Below, piece by piece: positions 8,281-17,648 of a stretch of 64,000 nt of DNA. Below the pieces are notes generated by a model. That model did not search any database. It worked only from the letters and a program-made list of their open reading frames with translations, and had not been told where the DNA came from. Within the stretch, counting starts at the first letter, position 1. The number at the start of each line of letters is the position of its first letter. The translations under genes were made by a program, and so were the position numbers. The DNA comes from UBA4421 sp002470275 (GTDB taxonomy: Bacteria; Pseudomonadota; Gammaproteobacteria; Pseudomonadales; Azotimanducaceae). The DNA lies in assembly GCA_913052345.1 (NCBI GenBank), contig CAJXDR010000004.1, positions 1 through 64,000 of the forward strand, given 5' to 3'.

Positions 8281-9915
8281 TTACTCCTCCACCGCGCCCG
8301 CGTGTCTTAGTCCTGCTTCAACAAAGCCGCTAAAGAGCGGGTGCCCTCGTCGGGGCGACGAAGTGAACTCTGGGTGGAACTGGCAGGCTAAAAACCAGGG
8401 ATGATCCGCCAATTCGATCATCTCTACGAGTTCTCCATCCTCAGACCGTCCCCCGACAACCAGGCCGTTCTCCACCAGCTTCTCGATATAGTTAGCGTTC
8501 ACCTCATAGCGATGCCGATGGCGCTCGCGAACGGTATCGCGGCCATAGATCGATTGCGCCAAAGTGCCTGGGTTGATCATACAAACCTGCTCCCCTAGGC
8601 GCATAGTACCGCCTAAATCACTCTCTTCCGAACGCTGTTCGACATTGCCAGACTCGTCCTTCCATTCGGTTATCAGCGCGATAACCGGATGGGCTGTTTG
8701 CTCATTGATCTCAGTGCTGTGGGCTGCTGAGAGGTTTGCACAGTGCCTGGCCACGTCGATCACGGCTGCATGGAGCCCATAACAAATGCCCAGGTAAGGG
8801 ATTTTATTTTCTCTCGCAAAGGCAGAGGCCATGATCTTGCCCTCAAACCCGCGCTCTCCAAAGCCTCCGGGAACCAAGATGGCGTCCACGCCGTTCAGGC
8901 TATCCGTGCCCTGACGTTCAAGGTCTTCCGCATCAATGTAGTTGATCGTCACCTTGGTCAGGGTCTGGATGCCCGCATGGGTAATGGCCTCAATGAGGGA
9001 TTTATACGCATCCAGCAACTCTAGGTATTTGCCCACCAGGGCGATGGTCAGTTCGTGCTGTGGATGCCTTTGCGCGTGCACCACCTGCTGCCAGTCAGAT
9101 AGGTCTGCTGGGGGGCATTCCAGCCCAAGCTCTTCAACCACGTAGTCATCCAGACCTTGCTCATTGAGCACAATGGGGGCCTTATAAATGGTGTCGATAT
9201 CCACCATGGGCACCACCGCGCGCTCCTCCACGTTAGTGAACAGCGCTATCTTTCGGCGCTGAGAATCTGGAATTGCCGCTTCCGAGCGGCAGACCAATAT
9301 GTCCGGCTGCAGGCCGATAGACCTAAGCTCCTTGACCGAGTGCTGGGTGGGCTTGGTTTTGATCTCCCCGGCCTTACGCAGGTAGGGCACCAGGGTGAGG
9401 TGTATCAACAAAGATCGGCGCCTGCCCGCCTCCATGCGCAACTGGCGGATGGCCTCCAGGAAGGGCTGAGACTCGATATCTCCCACCGTGCCTCCGACCT
9501 CCACGATGAGCACATCAACATCCTGCGCCACCAGGCGCGTCCGGCGCTTAATTTCGTCCGTAATGTGCGGGATGACCTGAACAGTGCCACCCAGATAGTC
9601 GCCTCTGCGCTCGCGGCGGAGTACCTCAGCGTAGACGCTGCCCGTCGTGAAGTTATTGAATTGGGTCACCCTGGCATTGGAAAACCGTTCGTAGTGCCCG
9701 AGGTCCAAATCCGTCTCGGCACCGTCGGCGGTCACAAACACCTCACCGTGCTGGATCGGACTCATGGTGCCGGGATCGAGGTTTATATAAGGATCCATTT
9801 TAAGGACATTGATGCTGAGGTTACGTGCCTCGAGCTGAGCCGCTAGGGAGGCAGTCAAAATGCCCTTCCCCAGGGAAGAAACAACACCGCCAGTAACAAA
9901 GATATAACGCGTCAT
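8281..9915 (-). CDS. pyrG: CTP synthase
   Basis: 544-residue enzyme that aminates UTP to CTP with ammonia from glutamine. The N-terminal amidoligase domain begins with FVTGGVVSSLGKGI (P-loop); the C-terminal class I glutamine amidotransferase starts near residue 290 and ends with the HPEFTSSP catalytic His/Glu block. The nucleophile elbow reads GICYGLH, where E. coli PyrG has GICLGMQ. The cysteine is kept, but the usual Gln is His. Upstream, a 163-bp gap separates it from tilS and probably holds the operon promoter; I could not choose a convincing one. Confidence 0.97.
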   Translation of the reverse strand: MTRYIFVTGGVVSSLGKGILTASLAAQLEARNLSINVLKMDPYINLDPGTMSPIQHGEVFVTADGAETDLDLGHYERFSNARVTQFNNFTTGSVYAEVLRRERRGDYLGGTVQVIPHITDEIKRRTRLVAQDVDVLIVEVGGTVGDIESQPFLEAIRQLRMEAGRRRSLLIHLTLVPYLRKAGEIKTKPTQHSVKELRSIGLQPDILVCRSEAAIPDSQRRKIALFTNVEERAVVPMVDIDTIYKAPIVLNEQGLDDYVVEELGLECPPADLSDWQQVVHAQRHPQHELTIALVGKYLELLDAYKSLIEAITHAGIQTLTKVTINYIDAEDLERQGTDSLNGVDAILVPGGFGERGFEGKIMASAFARENKIPYLGICYGLHAAVIDVARHCANLSAAHSTEINEQTAHPVIALITEWKDESGNVEQRSEESDLGGTMRLGEQVCMINPGTLAQSIYGRDTVRERHRHRYEVNANYIEKLVENGLVVGGRSEDGELVEMIELADHPWFLACQFHPEFTSSPRRGHPLFSGFVEAGLRHAGAVEE

Positions 9916-10078
9916 GGAACCCCATCGATGTCGCCTTGTTGCAGATCAAGCGCGCTCTCTTTACAGCCAATTCACAGAGGACGATCCCCGTAACGGTGCG
10001 AGGCACGATGGAATTGAAAGGTAACAGAGCGTCGCAATAACCACAATCTCCGTTGCCCTTTAGCACCAGCCCCTGGGC

Positions 10079-11386
10079 TCACCTCAGCGTGGCGCGCCCC
10101 CATCTCACTTCTCCCTGGGCCCCAGCGTCGCCGCGCGATAAACGCCCATGAGGTTCAGCGCTGACAGACCCCAAGGCAGGGTTAATCCACACCCCTGGCA
10201 GACAGACCACGCGATGGTTACTGATTAGAACGGGATACTCTCCCCGCTCCCAAGGCGGAATCCCGGCACTTTGAAAACGGTTCTTCAGCTTGCTCGGCAG
10301 GACCAGGCCGAGCGCCTTGGCTTGCTCGACGCTCTGTAGCGATAGAGCACCCTGACAGGCAAAGGCGAAGGCATCGGTGCGGGCGCAGGGCTCCAGCCAT
10401 AGCGCTCTCGCACCCCAGGGTACGTGCTCTCCCAGGGCCAATGTATTGGCCCTTGGAACGCCCCTAGGCTCTCCCTCACGGTAGTAAAGGTGCCCCCGCC
10501 AACACTCCAGGGCATAGCCGGCTTCTAGCCCCAACCTACCCCGGCCCGAATCTGCTATCTGTCGAAGAAACTCATCGAGCTTTTTGTCGCTGACGGCAAA
10601 GTGCGCTCTGTGGGCCAAATAGTGGCGAAGCCAAATGCGCCTGGCCCCAGTTCCCTCTGGCAGCTGATCTGCTGGGGTTCGATCCGCCAGAGAAGCGGTA
10701 AATTCCTGCAGCAGCCCCTCCTGGGCGCGCGCATCCTGGCTGACCCGCCCGAAGCTGTTCGCCATATCCGGCCATCGCTGCATGAGTCCCGGCAAAACTC
10801 TGTGCCGAAGATAATTGCGGTCATGGGTCACATCAGTATTTGAAGGGTCCTCTAGCCAATCCACACCACGATCCTGGAGGTAGTCAACCAAGGCCTGTTT
10901 GCTGCAGTTCAGCAGCGGCCGCACAAGGTGCCCGGAGCCCAATCCCCGGATGGACCCCATGGTCATGATGCCTCGCCCCTGTAGCAAGCGCAGCAGGGTG
11001 GTCTCCAGTTGATCTTCCCGATGATGGGCCAAGACCAGCACATCACCCGCCCCCATCTGCCGGCGGAAAAATTCATACCGTGCGGACCTGGCTCTGGCTT
11101 CCAGACCCGGACCCGCTTCTACGGTCAGATTTTCGGTCACGAGGGGCACATTCAACACATCACAGCGAGCCTGGCAGTGAGCCTGCCAGTGCCGTGCGTC
11201 TGGGTGTAATCCGTGGTTGGCATGAAGGGCCACCAAGGTGCCCTCTTCCCCATAAAGTTCTGACATGGCCATCAGCAGCGCGGTGGAGTCCGCGCCGCCG
11301 CTGTAGGCGACTATCCAGCGCCCGCTCAGGGTCGGCCCCTGTCCCTCGAGGCCCTGGCGTAAGCTCGCCACAAGCTCCGTCTTCAT
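10079..11386 (-). CDS. tilS: tRNA(Ile)-lysidine synthase
   Basis: 435-residue enzyme that modifies C34 of the CAU-anticodon isoleucine tRNA to lysidine, allowing AUA decoding; essential in most bacteria. The PP-loop motif SGGADST is at residues 29-35 from the chosen start, and a downstream PP-loop block HHREDQLETTLLRLLQG is clear. The frame is open to 11416, but the ATG at 11386 has a good ribosome site (AAGGG, six bases before) and gives the usual N-terminus. dnaE ends 69 bp upstream. In Pseudomonas accA stands in that interval; it is not here. Confidence 0.93.
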   Translation of the reverse strand: MKTELVASLRQGLEGQGPTLSGRWIVAYSGGADSTALLMAMSELYGEEGTLVALHANHGLHPDARHWQAHCQARCDVLNVPLVTENLTVEAGPGLEARARSARYEFFRRQMGAGDVLVLAHHREDQLETTLLRLLQGRGIMTMGSIRGLGSGHLVRPLLNCSKQALVDYLQDRGVDWLEDPSNTDVTHDRNYLRHRVLPGLMQRWPDMANSFGRVSQDARAQEGLLQEFTASLADRTPADQLPEGTGARRIWLRHYLAHRAHFAVSDKKLDEFLRQIADSGRGRLGLEAGYALECWRGHLYYREGEPRGVPRANTLALGEHVPWGARALWLEPCARTDAFAFACQGALSLQSVEQAKALGLVLPSKLKNRFQSAGIPPWERGEYPVLISNHRVVCLPGVWINPALGSVSAEPHGRLSRGDAGAQGEVRWGRATLR

Positions 11387-11455
11387 AAGAAGCCCTTGGC
11401 TGGCGAGGACATACACAACGCCTCGATGATTCGCATACGAGCAGTGTTCATGGAC

Positions 11456-14400
11456 CTAGGCGTATTGCAGCCGCACTTTTTCTGGGCCGAATTGCTGGCG
11501 CAGCGCATGCAGTAAGGATTCGTCAACGTTCACCTGCCACTGACTACCAAGACTGACCTGGCCCTGGGCGTGGGTCCCCTGGTAAATGAGCTTCACCGGG
11601 CAACTGGCCTCTGGGTGTCGATAAGGGTGCAGCAGCTTCTTTAGTGTTTCACTGAAGGCATCGGGCAGGGGGCTAGAGGAAAAGTCCAGGATCAAGCCCC
11701 GACTGAAGCGCTGCCGAGCTTCATCCAGGGTCAGCACCCTGCTGGCGCGCAATGCCAGCCCGCCGTTGTACTCATCATGCTGAACCTCGCCCTCCACCAC
11801 CAGCAGCTCGTCCTTGGCGACTTTTGAGCTGAAGTGTTCGAAGGCTTCCGAGAACAAGGAGACCTCGAGGCGGTCAGTCTTGTCATCCAGCACCAGGAAG
11901 CCCATGGAGGCACCTCGGCGGTTTTTCATGACCCGATAGCTGACGACCATCCCGGCCACCCACTGCACCTGCTTCCCTGACCGCAACCCGTTCAGGGAGG
12001 TCCGACAAAAATGCCGGATTTCATGTTCATAACTTTCAATGGGATGCCCGGTGAGAAACAGCCCCAACGCTTCTTTCTCTCCCCGAAGACGCTCCATGGT
12101 GGACATCGCCCGCCCCCCCTGAGGGTCAGGCTGAGACTGGGTTTCCAGGGCACCCCCAAACAAATCCGTTATCCCGGCTACGTCATTTTCGGCGGCCTGC
12201 TCGGCGCCGCGCATGGTGCTGTCTAGGCTGTCCAAAAGCCGGGCGCGAACCTCATCCAATCCCTCGTTTTCCTGGGCAAAATCGTCCATCGCGCCAGATC
12301 GAATCAGCGCCTCTAGTACCCGCTTATTTGCCCGTTTGCTGCTCACTCGCTGACAAAAATCGGATAAGCCGGTGAAGGCGCCCTGCTGGCGCGCTTCGAT
12401 AATGGCCCCAACGGGACCCTCGCCCACCCCGCGAACCGCCCCAAGGCCGTAAACAATGGCCTCCCCTTGAACACAAAAGCGCAGCTCGCTGCAGTTAACC
12501 GAGGGCGGCAGCAGCGGCAGCTGCGTCCGCCGCACCTCATCAATTAAGACAACGACTCGATCAATGTTCTGCATATCGGCAGATAGGTTGGCTGCCAAAA
12601 ATTGCGCTGGATAGTGTGTTTTCAGCCAGGCCGTCTGAAAGCTCACCAGGGCATAGGTCGCAGAGTGGGATTTGTTGAAGGCATACCCAGCAAATTTTTC
12701 CATTAAATCAAAGATGTCATTGGCCAATTTGCCATCTACCGAACGCGCGCTGGTGCCCATCAAAAACTGCTCTCGCACCTTGGCCATCTCATCGGCCTTT
12801 TTCTTACCCATAGCTCTGCGCAACAGGTCAGCCTGACCCAGGGAGAAGCCCGCGAGTTCCTGAGCAATTTGCATCACCTGCTCCTGATACAGCACCACGC
12901 CATAGGTCCCCTGCAGGACCCCTTCGAGACTGGGGTGCGGGTAGCTAACCGGCGCCTTGCCATGCTTGCGATCGATGTAGTCATCCACGGCCCCGGACTG
13001 GAGCGGCCCGGGTCGAAACAGCGCCACCAGAGCAATGATGTCGTTAATGTCATCGGGCAGCAGACGACGAATGAGATCCTTCATGCCTCGACTTTCCAGC
13101 TGAAAGATCGCCGTGGTCTCGCTCCGGCGGAGCAATTCAAAGGTCTTCTCATCGCCCAGCGGCATATCCTCAAGGCGCAGGAGCGCTTCCCCCCTCTCTG
13201 CCCTAAGGCTGTTGATATCCGACAGGGCCCAATCAATGATCGTAAGCGTCTTCAGGCCAAGAAAGTCGAACTTCACCAAACCCGCTCGCTCAACGTCGTC
13301 CTTATCGAATTGAGACACCAGAGCGGAGCCAGATTCCTCCGTGTAGAGCGGCACAAAGTCCGTCAGGGCCGAGGGGGCGATGACCACGCCACCCGCATGC
13401 CGACCTACGTTGCGGACAACGCCCTCTAATTTGAAGGCCATGTCCATGATCTCGCCAACCTCCTCACTTTCCTCAACAAAGCGCCTGAGTTCCTCACTCT
13501 GGTCCATCGCCTTGTGGAGCGTCATACCCACCTCAAAGGGGATCATTTTCGATAACTTATCTGCCAATCCGTAGGGTTTCCCCTGAACGCGAGCCACGTC
13601 GCGCACCACGGCCTTTGCCGCCATGGTGCCAAAGGTAATGATCTGGCTCACTGACGCCGCACCATAAAGCTCGCTAACGTGAGCGATCACCCGATCGCGC
13701 CCCTCCATACAAAAATCCACATCAAAGTCCGGCATGGAGACCCGCTCAGGGTTCAAAAACCGCTCGAAAAGCAGGTCATACTCCAGGGGGTCAAGGTCGG
13801 TAATGCCCAGAGCGTAGGCCACCAGGGAGCCCCCGCCAGACCCTCGCCCTGGTCCTACTGGAATACCGTTTTCCTTTGCCCAAGCAATGAACTCCATCAC
13901 GATCAGGAAATAACCTGCAAAGCCCATCTGATTGATGACCGCCAATTCGTAATCTAGTCGTTGCGTATAGTCCTCTGGCACCCCAGCAGATTCTTGATGA
14001 GATGCCCGGCTGCTAAATCGATTGGTTAGGCCGTCTTTGGCAACCTGGCGAAGATAGTCTTCAGGGGTCTTGCCGTTGGGAATGGGGTAGTCCGGCAGGT
14101 AATAGGTCCCCAGGGCCAGGGGCGCGCTACAGCGCCTGGCAATTTCCACGCTGTTTTCCAGCGCCTGGGGCAGATCAACAAAGAGCGCCCGCATCTCTTC
14201 CGCCGTGCGAAGATATTGCTGCTCGCTATGCTGTCGCTGCCGCCGGGGGTCATCCAAAACCCGGCCTTCATAAATACACACGCGGGTTTCGTGAGCTTCA
14301 AAGTCCTCTGCGTTCAGAAAACAAACGTCATTGGTTGCGACCACGGGAATCCCAAGCTGGCTGGCCACGGTTAGCCCTCGCTCTAGGGCGCGTTCCTCAT

Positions 14401-14923
14401 GCTCGCGCCCGGTGCGCGTGACCTCTAGATAGTACCGGTCGCCAAAACACCTCTGCCAGGCCTGGGCTCGCACTGTGGCAGCAGCAATATCGTTATTGAC
14501 CAGCAGTGGCCATAGGTGTCCGCGCACACCACCCGAGAGAATGATAAGGCCCTCGCCGTGACTAAAGACGAGTTCCTCAGTGAGTTCAGCCCGACGTTTT
14601 GCGTCGGTATAGCTGGATGAAACCAGCGTAATCAGGTTTTTGTAGCCCTGTTCGTTTTGAGCCAAGGCGACAACCCGCAACGCCGTCTCGGTACCGGGGT
14701 CCGTGACCCAAAGCTCCGCGCCGAGGATCGGTTTAATGCCCTGCCCCAAGGCACGCTCATAAAATTTAACCAGGGCGAAGAGATTATTCCGGTCCGTTAG
14801 GGCCATGGCCGGAAACGCCCGCTGAGCGCAGTTGCTCACCAACTCGCCAACCTTCAGCTGCCCCTCGGCGATAGAGTATTCGCTGTGCACGTGCAGGTGT
14901 ACGAAGTGTGCGGCGGTGCTCAT
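11456..14923 (-). CDS. dnaE: DNA polymerase III alpha subunit
   Basis: 1155-residue catalytic subunit of the replicative polymerase. It opens with a PHP domain (FVHLHVHSEYSIAEGQ), followed by the polymerase core with GPGRGSGGGSLVAYALG and the metal-binding aspartates in SMPDFDVDF (about residues 396-404). A tandem helix-hairpin-helix region and a C-terminal OB-fold (about 980-1060) complete it. Length is that of the DnaE1 type. Its ATG overlaps the rnhB stop by one base (TAATG), so translation is coupled. The lpxB-rnhB-dnaE order is conserved in gammaproteobacteria. Confidence 0.98.
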   Translation of the reverse strand: MSTAAHFVHLHVHSEYSIAEGQLKVGELVSNCAQRAFPAMALTDRNNLFALVKFYERALGQGIKPILGAELWVTDPGTETALRVVALAQNEQGYKNLITLVSSSYTDAKRRAELTEELVFSHGEGLIILSGGVRGHLWPLLVNNDIAAATVRAQAWQRCFGDRYYLEVTRTGREHEERALERGLTVASQLGIPVVATNDVCFLNAEDFEAHETRVCIYEGRVLDDPRRQRQHSEQQYLRTAEEMRALFVDLPQALENSVEIARRCSAPLALGTYYLPDYPIPNGKTPEDYLRQVAKDGLTNRFSSRASHQESAGVPEDYTQRLDYELAVINQMGFAGYFLIVMEFIAWAKENGIPVGPGRGSGGGSLVAYALGITDLDPLEYDLLFERFLNPERVSMPDFDVDFCMEGRDRVIAHVSELYGAASVSQIITFGTMAAKAVVRDVARVQGKPYGLADKLSKMIPFEVGMTLHKAMDQSEELRRFVEESEEVGEIMDMAFKLEGVVRNVGRHAGGVVIAPSALTDFVPLYTEESGSALVSQFDKDDVERAGLVKFDFLGLKTLTIIDWALSDINSLRAERGEALLRLEDMPLGDEKTFELLRRSETTAIFQLESRGMKDLIRRLLPDDINDIIALVALFRPGPLQSGAVDDYIDRKHGKAPVSYPHPSLEGVLQGTYGVVLYQEQVMQIAQELAGFSLGQADLLRRAMGKKKADEMAKVREQFLMGTSARSVDGKLANDIFDLMEKFAGYAFNKSHSATYALVSFQTAWLKTHYPAQFLAANLSADMQNIDRVVVLIDEVRRTQLPLLPPSVNCSELRFCVQGEAIVYGLGAVRGVGEGPVGAIIEARQQGAFTGLSDFCQRVSSKRANKRVLEALIRSGAMDDFAQENEGLDEVRARLLDSLDSTMRGAEQAAENDVAGITDLFGGALETQSQPDPQGGRAMSTMERLRGEKEALGLFLTGHPIESYEHEIRHFCRTSLNGLRSGKQVQWVAGMVVSYRVMKNRRGASMGFLVLDDKTDRLEVSLFSEAFEHFSSKVAKDELLVVEGEVQHDEYNGGLALRASRVLTLDEARQRFSRGLILDFSSSPLPDAFSETLKKLLHPYRHPEASCPVKLIYQGTHAQGQVSLGSQWQVNVDESLLHALRQQFGPEKVRLQYA

Positions 14924-15528
14924 TACCCAACGTCCCCGACGAAGCTGGTCTGTTCCATTACCTTGCGCACCGGCCCAAAGCTCCGTCGATGGATAGGCGT
15001 CGGGCCTAGTTGCCTCAGCAATTTTCGATGCGCGGGGGTTGGATACCCCTTATGCCGACTGAATTGATAACTTGGGTAACGGTCGGCCAACACCTCCATT
15101 TCCCGATCGCGCACGACCTTGGCGATGATCGAAGCCGCACTAATTTCGGGAATGGTTTGGTCCCCCTTTACGATGGCTCTTACCGGCACCGATAGGTCGG
15201 GCGCCTTATTCCCGTCCACTAGGATCTGCGTGGGCAGAGTCTTCAACCCCTGAACAGCACGCCGCATTGCAAGATGGCTGGCCACGAGAACGTTAAAGAT
15301 ATCCACTTCTAGGGCGCTTGCTCGGCCAACGGCAAAGGCCTTGGCGCGCGCAAAAATCTCTACCGCCAGACGCTCTCGCGCTCGCGGCGCTAACTTTTTC
15401 GAGTCCGCTAGGCCCTCAATGAGGTCGCCAGGGTCTAAGATGACGGCGGCAGCCACAACTGGCCCCGCTAAGGGCCCCAGCCCTACCTCATCAACCCCAG
15501 CTATCAAGTCTTTCGCTCCACGCTCCAC
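14923..15528 (-). CDS. rnhB: Ribonuclease HII, with an altered GRG motif
   Basis: 201-residue nuclease that removes ribonucleotides embedded in DNA and RNA-DNA hybrids. The acidic catalytic pair is in GVDEVGLGPLAG (D13, E14), the DSKKL and DGN blocks follow, and GDQTIPEISAASIIAKV is intact. The motif that normally reads DExGRG here reads DEVGLG: residue 17 is Leu, codon CTG. That arginine belongs to the GRG motif that contacts the ribonucleotide junction in characterised RNases HII. The start is a GTG; ATG starts are not available nearby. It could still be active, but specificity may be changed. Confidence 0.93.
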   Translation of the reverse strand: MERGAKDLIAGVDEVGLGPLAGPVVAAAVILDPGDLIEGLADSKKLAPRARERLAVEIFARAKAFAVGRASALEVDIFNVLVASHLAMRRAVQGLKTLPTQILVDGNKAPDLSVPVRAIVKGDQTIPEISAASIIAKVVRDREMEVLADRYPSYQFSRHKGYPTPAHRKLLRQLGPTPIHRRSFGPVRKVMEQTSFVGDVG

Positions 15529-15659
15529 CGATGACCCTTAACGCTATCCTTTGGCAACACGACCACCCCGCGATCGCTTCTAAGAGGATACCTCAGAAGC
15601 AGGTGCTAGGACGCCAAGATTACAGATCTACGTTGAAGAATAATCCCGTCGAGGCGGGG

Positions 15660-16841
15660 TCATCGCGTCAGCCAGTACATCACCCGTTGCGCAGCACCCC
15701 AATCGGCGCCGCCGCCCAGGTCACCACTACGAAGCTGAGTATGCAGGCTCTCATGCTCGCGATAAAAATCAGCCTCCTGTTTAGCCCGTCGCCACTGATC
15801 CAGCAACGCCGCCGCCATCCTTTCAGGCTGGGCTGCGTCCTGTATGAACTCGGGAATCAGCGGCCGTCCTGCCAAGATATTGGGCACGGCCACATAGGGC
15901 GTTTTCAGCAGGGCTCGAACAAGACGATAGGTCCAGAATCCAAGGCGATAAAAGACGACCATGGGCCGTCTCAGCAACATAGCCTCCAGGGTACTCGTTC
16001 CAGACTTGACCAATGCTAGATCACAGGCCGTCAACACCTGCCGAGCATCGCCCAGGTGAAGCATGACGGGAAATCCAAGATTGGGCAGCGTGGCCAAGCG
16101 TTGAGCCACCTGGTCCCGAATGGCCTCGGTAACACAGGGAATTGAGACCTGGAAGCATTGCTCATCATCCGCGAGCTGTTGAAACACCGAGGCGGCGGTT
16201 AGCAGGCCGGTTTCGAGCAATAGATCCACCTCGCTCCTGCGGCTGCCCGGCAAGATCGCCATCACCGTCGCCTTAGACTCGATCAGCAGCGATTCCCGCG
16301 CCAGGGCTTTTGCTTGTTCTGACGCATTGATTTCTGAGGCCATGGGATGACCAACAAAGGTCGTTTTCAGGGGCAGATTGGCGTAGAACGCGGGTTCAAA
16401 AGGAAAGAGACACAGCAGTTCGTCCGCACAGCGGGCTACTTTTCTAGTCCTGCCGCGACGCCAGGCGTAGACCGAGGGACTCACATAGTGAATGGTGGTC
16501 ATACCCCGCCGCCTGAGGGCAGCCTCAAGCAAGAAATTGAAAACGTTGAAGTCCACGCCCACAAAGACATCCACCTGCCGTGCTGAGAACGTCTCAGCTA
16601 GGTTTCGGTAAAGGCGAAGCAAGGCCGGTAGCCTCAGCAAGGGTTCCTTGAATCCATGCACGGAAAGCAGATCGTAATCGGCGAGGGGTTCTAGCCCTTG
16701 GGCCACCATAAGCGGACCACCCACGCCAATGAAGGCTATGTTATCCCTGAGCTCGGGATGAGATTTCAATGCCTGCATCAACCCGGCACCCAGTCGGTCG
16801 CCAGAAGCTTCGCCCGCGCAGATGCCGAGGGTGAACGTCAC
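15660..16841 (-). CDS. lpxB: Lipid-A-disaccharide synthase
   Basis: 393-residue GT19 glycosyltransferase, peripheral on the inner membrane, which joins UDP-2,3-diacylglucosamine with lipid X to form the lipid A disaccharide. It shows the N-terminal ICAGEASGDRLGAGLM, the FVGHPMASEI block and the donor-site region LVKSGTSTLEAMLLRRPMVV. The start is a GTG nine bases after the lpxA stop. A 131-bp gap after the stop before rnhB contains a weak 4-bp-stem hairpin and no convincing terminator. Confidence 0.96.
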   Translation of the reverse strand: MTFTLGICAGEASGDRLGAGLMQALKSHPELRDNIAFIGVGGPLMVAQGLEPLADYDLLSVHGFKEPLLRLPALLRLYRNLAETFSARQVDVFVGVDFNVFNFLLEAALRRRGMTTIHYVSPSVYAWRRGRTRKVARCADELLCLFPFEPAFYANLPLKTTFVGHPMASEINASEQAKALARESLLIESKATVMAILPGSRRSEVDLLLETGLLTAASVFQQLADDEQCFQVSIPCVTEAIRDQVAQRLATLPNLGFPVMLHLGDARQVLTACDLALVKSGTSTLEAMLLRRPMVVFYRLGFWTYRLVRALLKTPYVAVPNILAGRPLIPEFIQDAAQPERMAAALLDQWRRAKQEADFYREHESLHTQLRSGDLGGGADWGAAQRVMYWLTR

Positions 16842-16850
16842 GGTATCAGG

Positions 16851-17648
16851 TTACGCGGCACTACCGCTGGCGCGGGGTCGAATAATCCCCCGGCTTGACG
16901 CCTCAATGGAGGCTGCAAAAGTGTCAACTTCCTGAAATTGGGCTCTCAGAGTCGCCATTTCATCGATGGCTTGCTCGGTCCGCATCCCTTTTCGATAGAC
17001 CAGTCGATGGGCCTCCTTGAGCGCCGCCGTGGCGTCCTCGGATAGACCACGCCGACGCATGCCCTCCGCGTTGAGCGCGATGGCGGAGGCAGGGTTTCCC
17101 GCTACCGTCATGTAGGCAGGCACGTCCTTAGTCACCAGGCTCATGGCCGCTACATGGGCGCAGGACCCGATCTGACGAAACTGGGGTATGCCCGCGTATC
17201 CCCCAAGGTTGGCGTAGTCCCCCACCATCACATGGCCCGCGAGGGATGCATTGTTGGCCATGATCACATGATCTCCAACAACGCAATCATGCCCGACATG
17301 AACATAGGCCATCAGCAGGCAGTTCGACCCGACGACGGTTTTGCCAATCCCTCCGCGATCCATCCCGCGATGGATTGTCACGCCCTCCCGGATAATGGTG
17401 TTGGGGCCGATCTCCAGGGTGGAGGCCTCTCCAGCATAGGCCAGCGCCGGCGTATCCTCCCCAACGGTTGCGAACTGAAAAATATGAACCCCCGCGCCAA
17501 TCACGCTGGGTCCCTTCAGCACCACGCTGGACGCGATGGTGACGTTGTCCCCAAGCACCACGCCTGGGCCGACAATGGACCAAGGACCGATGCTAACGTT
17601 CTGACCGATCTCGGTGCCGGCATCAACGATCGCTGTTTCGTGAATCAT
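16851..17648 (-). CDS. lpxA: UDP-N-acetylglucosamine O-acyltransferase
   Basis: 265-residue first enzyme of lipid A synthesis, transferring 3-hydroxyacyl from ACP to UDP-GlcNAc. The protein is a left-handed beta helix built of hexapeptide repeats over residues about 1-190, followed by a helical C-terminal domain. The catalytic-histidine region AYVHVGHDC is visible. The ATG at 17648 overlaps the fabZ stop as ATGA and gives the family start MIHETAIVDAG; an upstream in-frame codon at 17684 is less likely. The fabZ-lpxA-lpxB order is canonical. Confidence 0.96.
   Translation of the reverse strand: MIHETAIVDAGTEIGQNVSIGPWSIVGPGVVLGDNVTIASSVVLKGPSVIGAGVHIFQFATVGEDTPALAYAGEASTLEIGPNTIIREGVTIHRGMDRGGIGKTVVGSNCLLMAYVHVGHDCVVGDHVIMANNASLAGHVMVGDYANLGGYAGIPQFRQIGSCAHVAAMSLVTKDVPAYMTVAGNPASAIALNAEGMRRRGLSEDATAALKEAHRLVYRKGMRTEQAIDEMATLRAQFQEVDTFAASIEASSRGIIRPRASGSAA

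Noticed and set aside
9157..9846. 229-codon plus-strand ORF opposite pyrG
   Set aside because: It is the complement of strongly conserved PyrG sequence, has no recognisable domain, and follows codon-position bias of the real gene.
15636..15662. Possible terminator after lpxB (CCCG-loop-CGGG then ATTATTCTT)
   Set aside because: The stem has only four pairs and the following tract is not a clean T-run; too weak to list.
15531..16019. 162-codon plus-strand ORF covering the lpxB-rnhB gap
   Set aside because: It mostly runs antisense to lpxB and shows no conserved motif; the gap itself contains no coding signal on the minus strand either.
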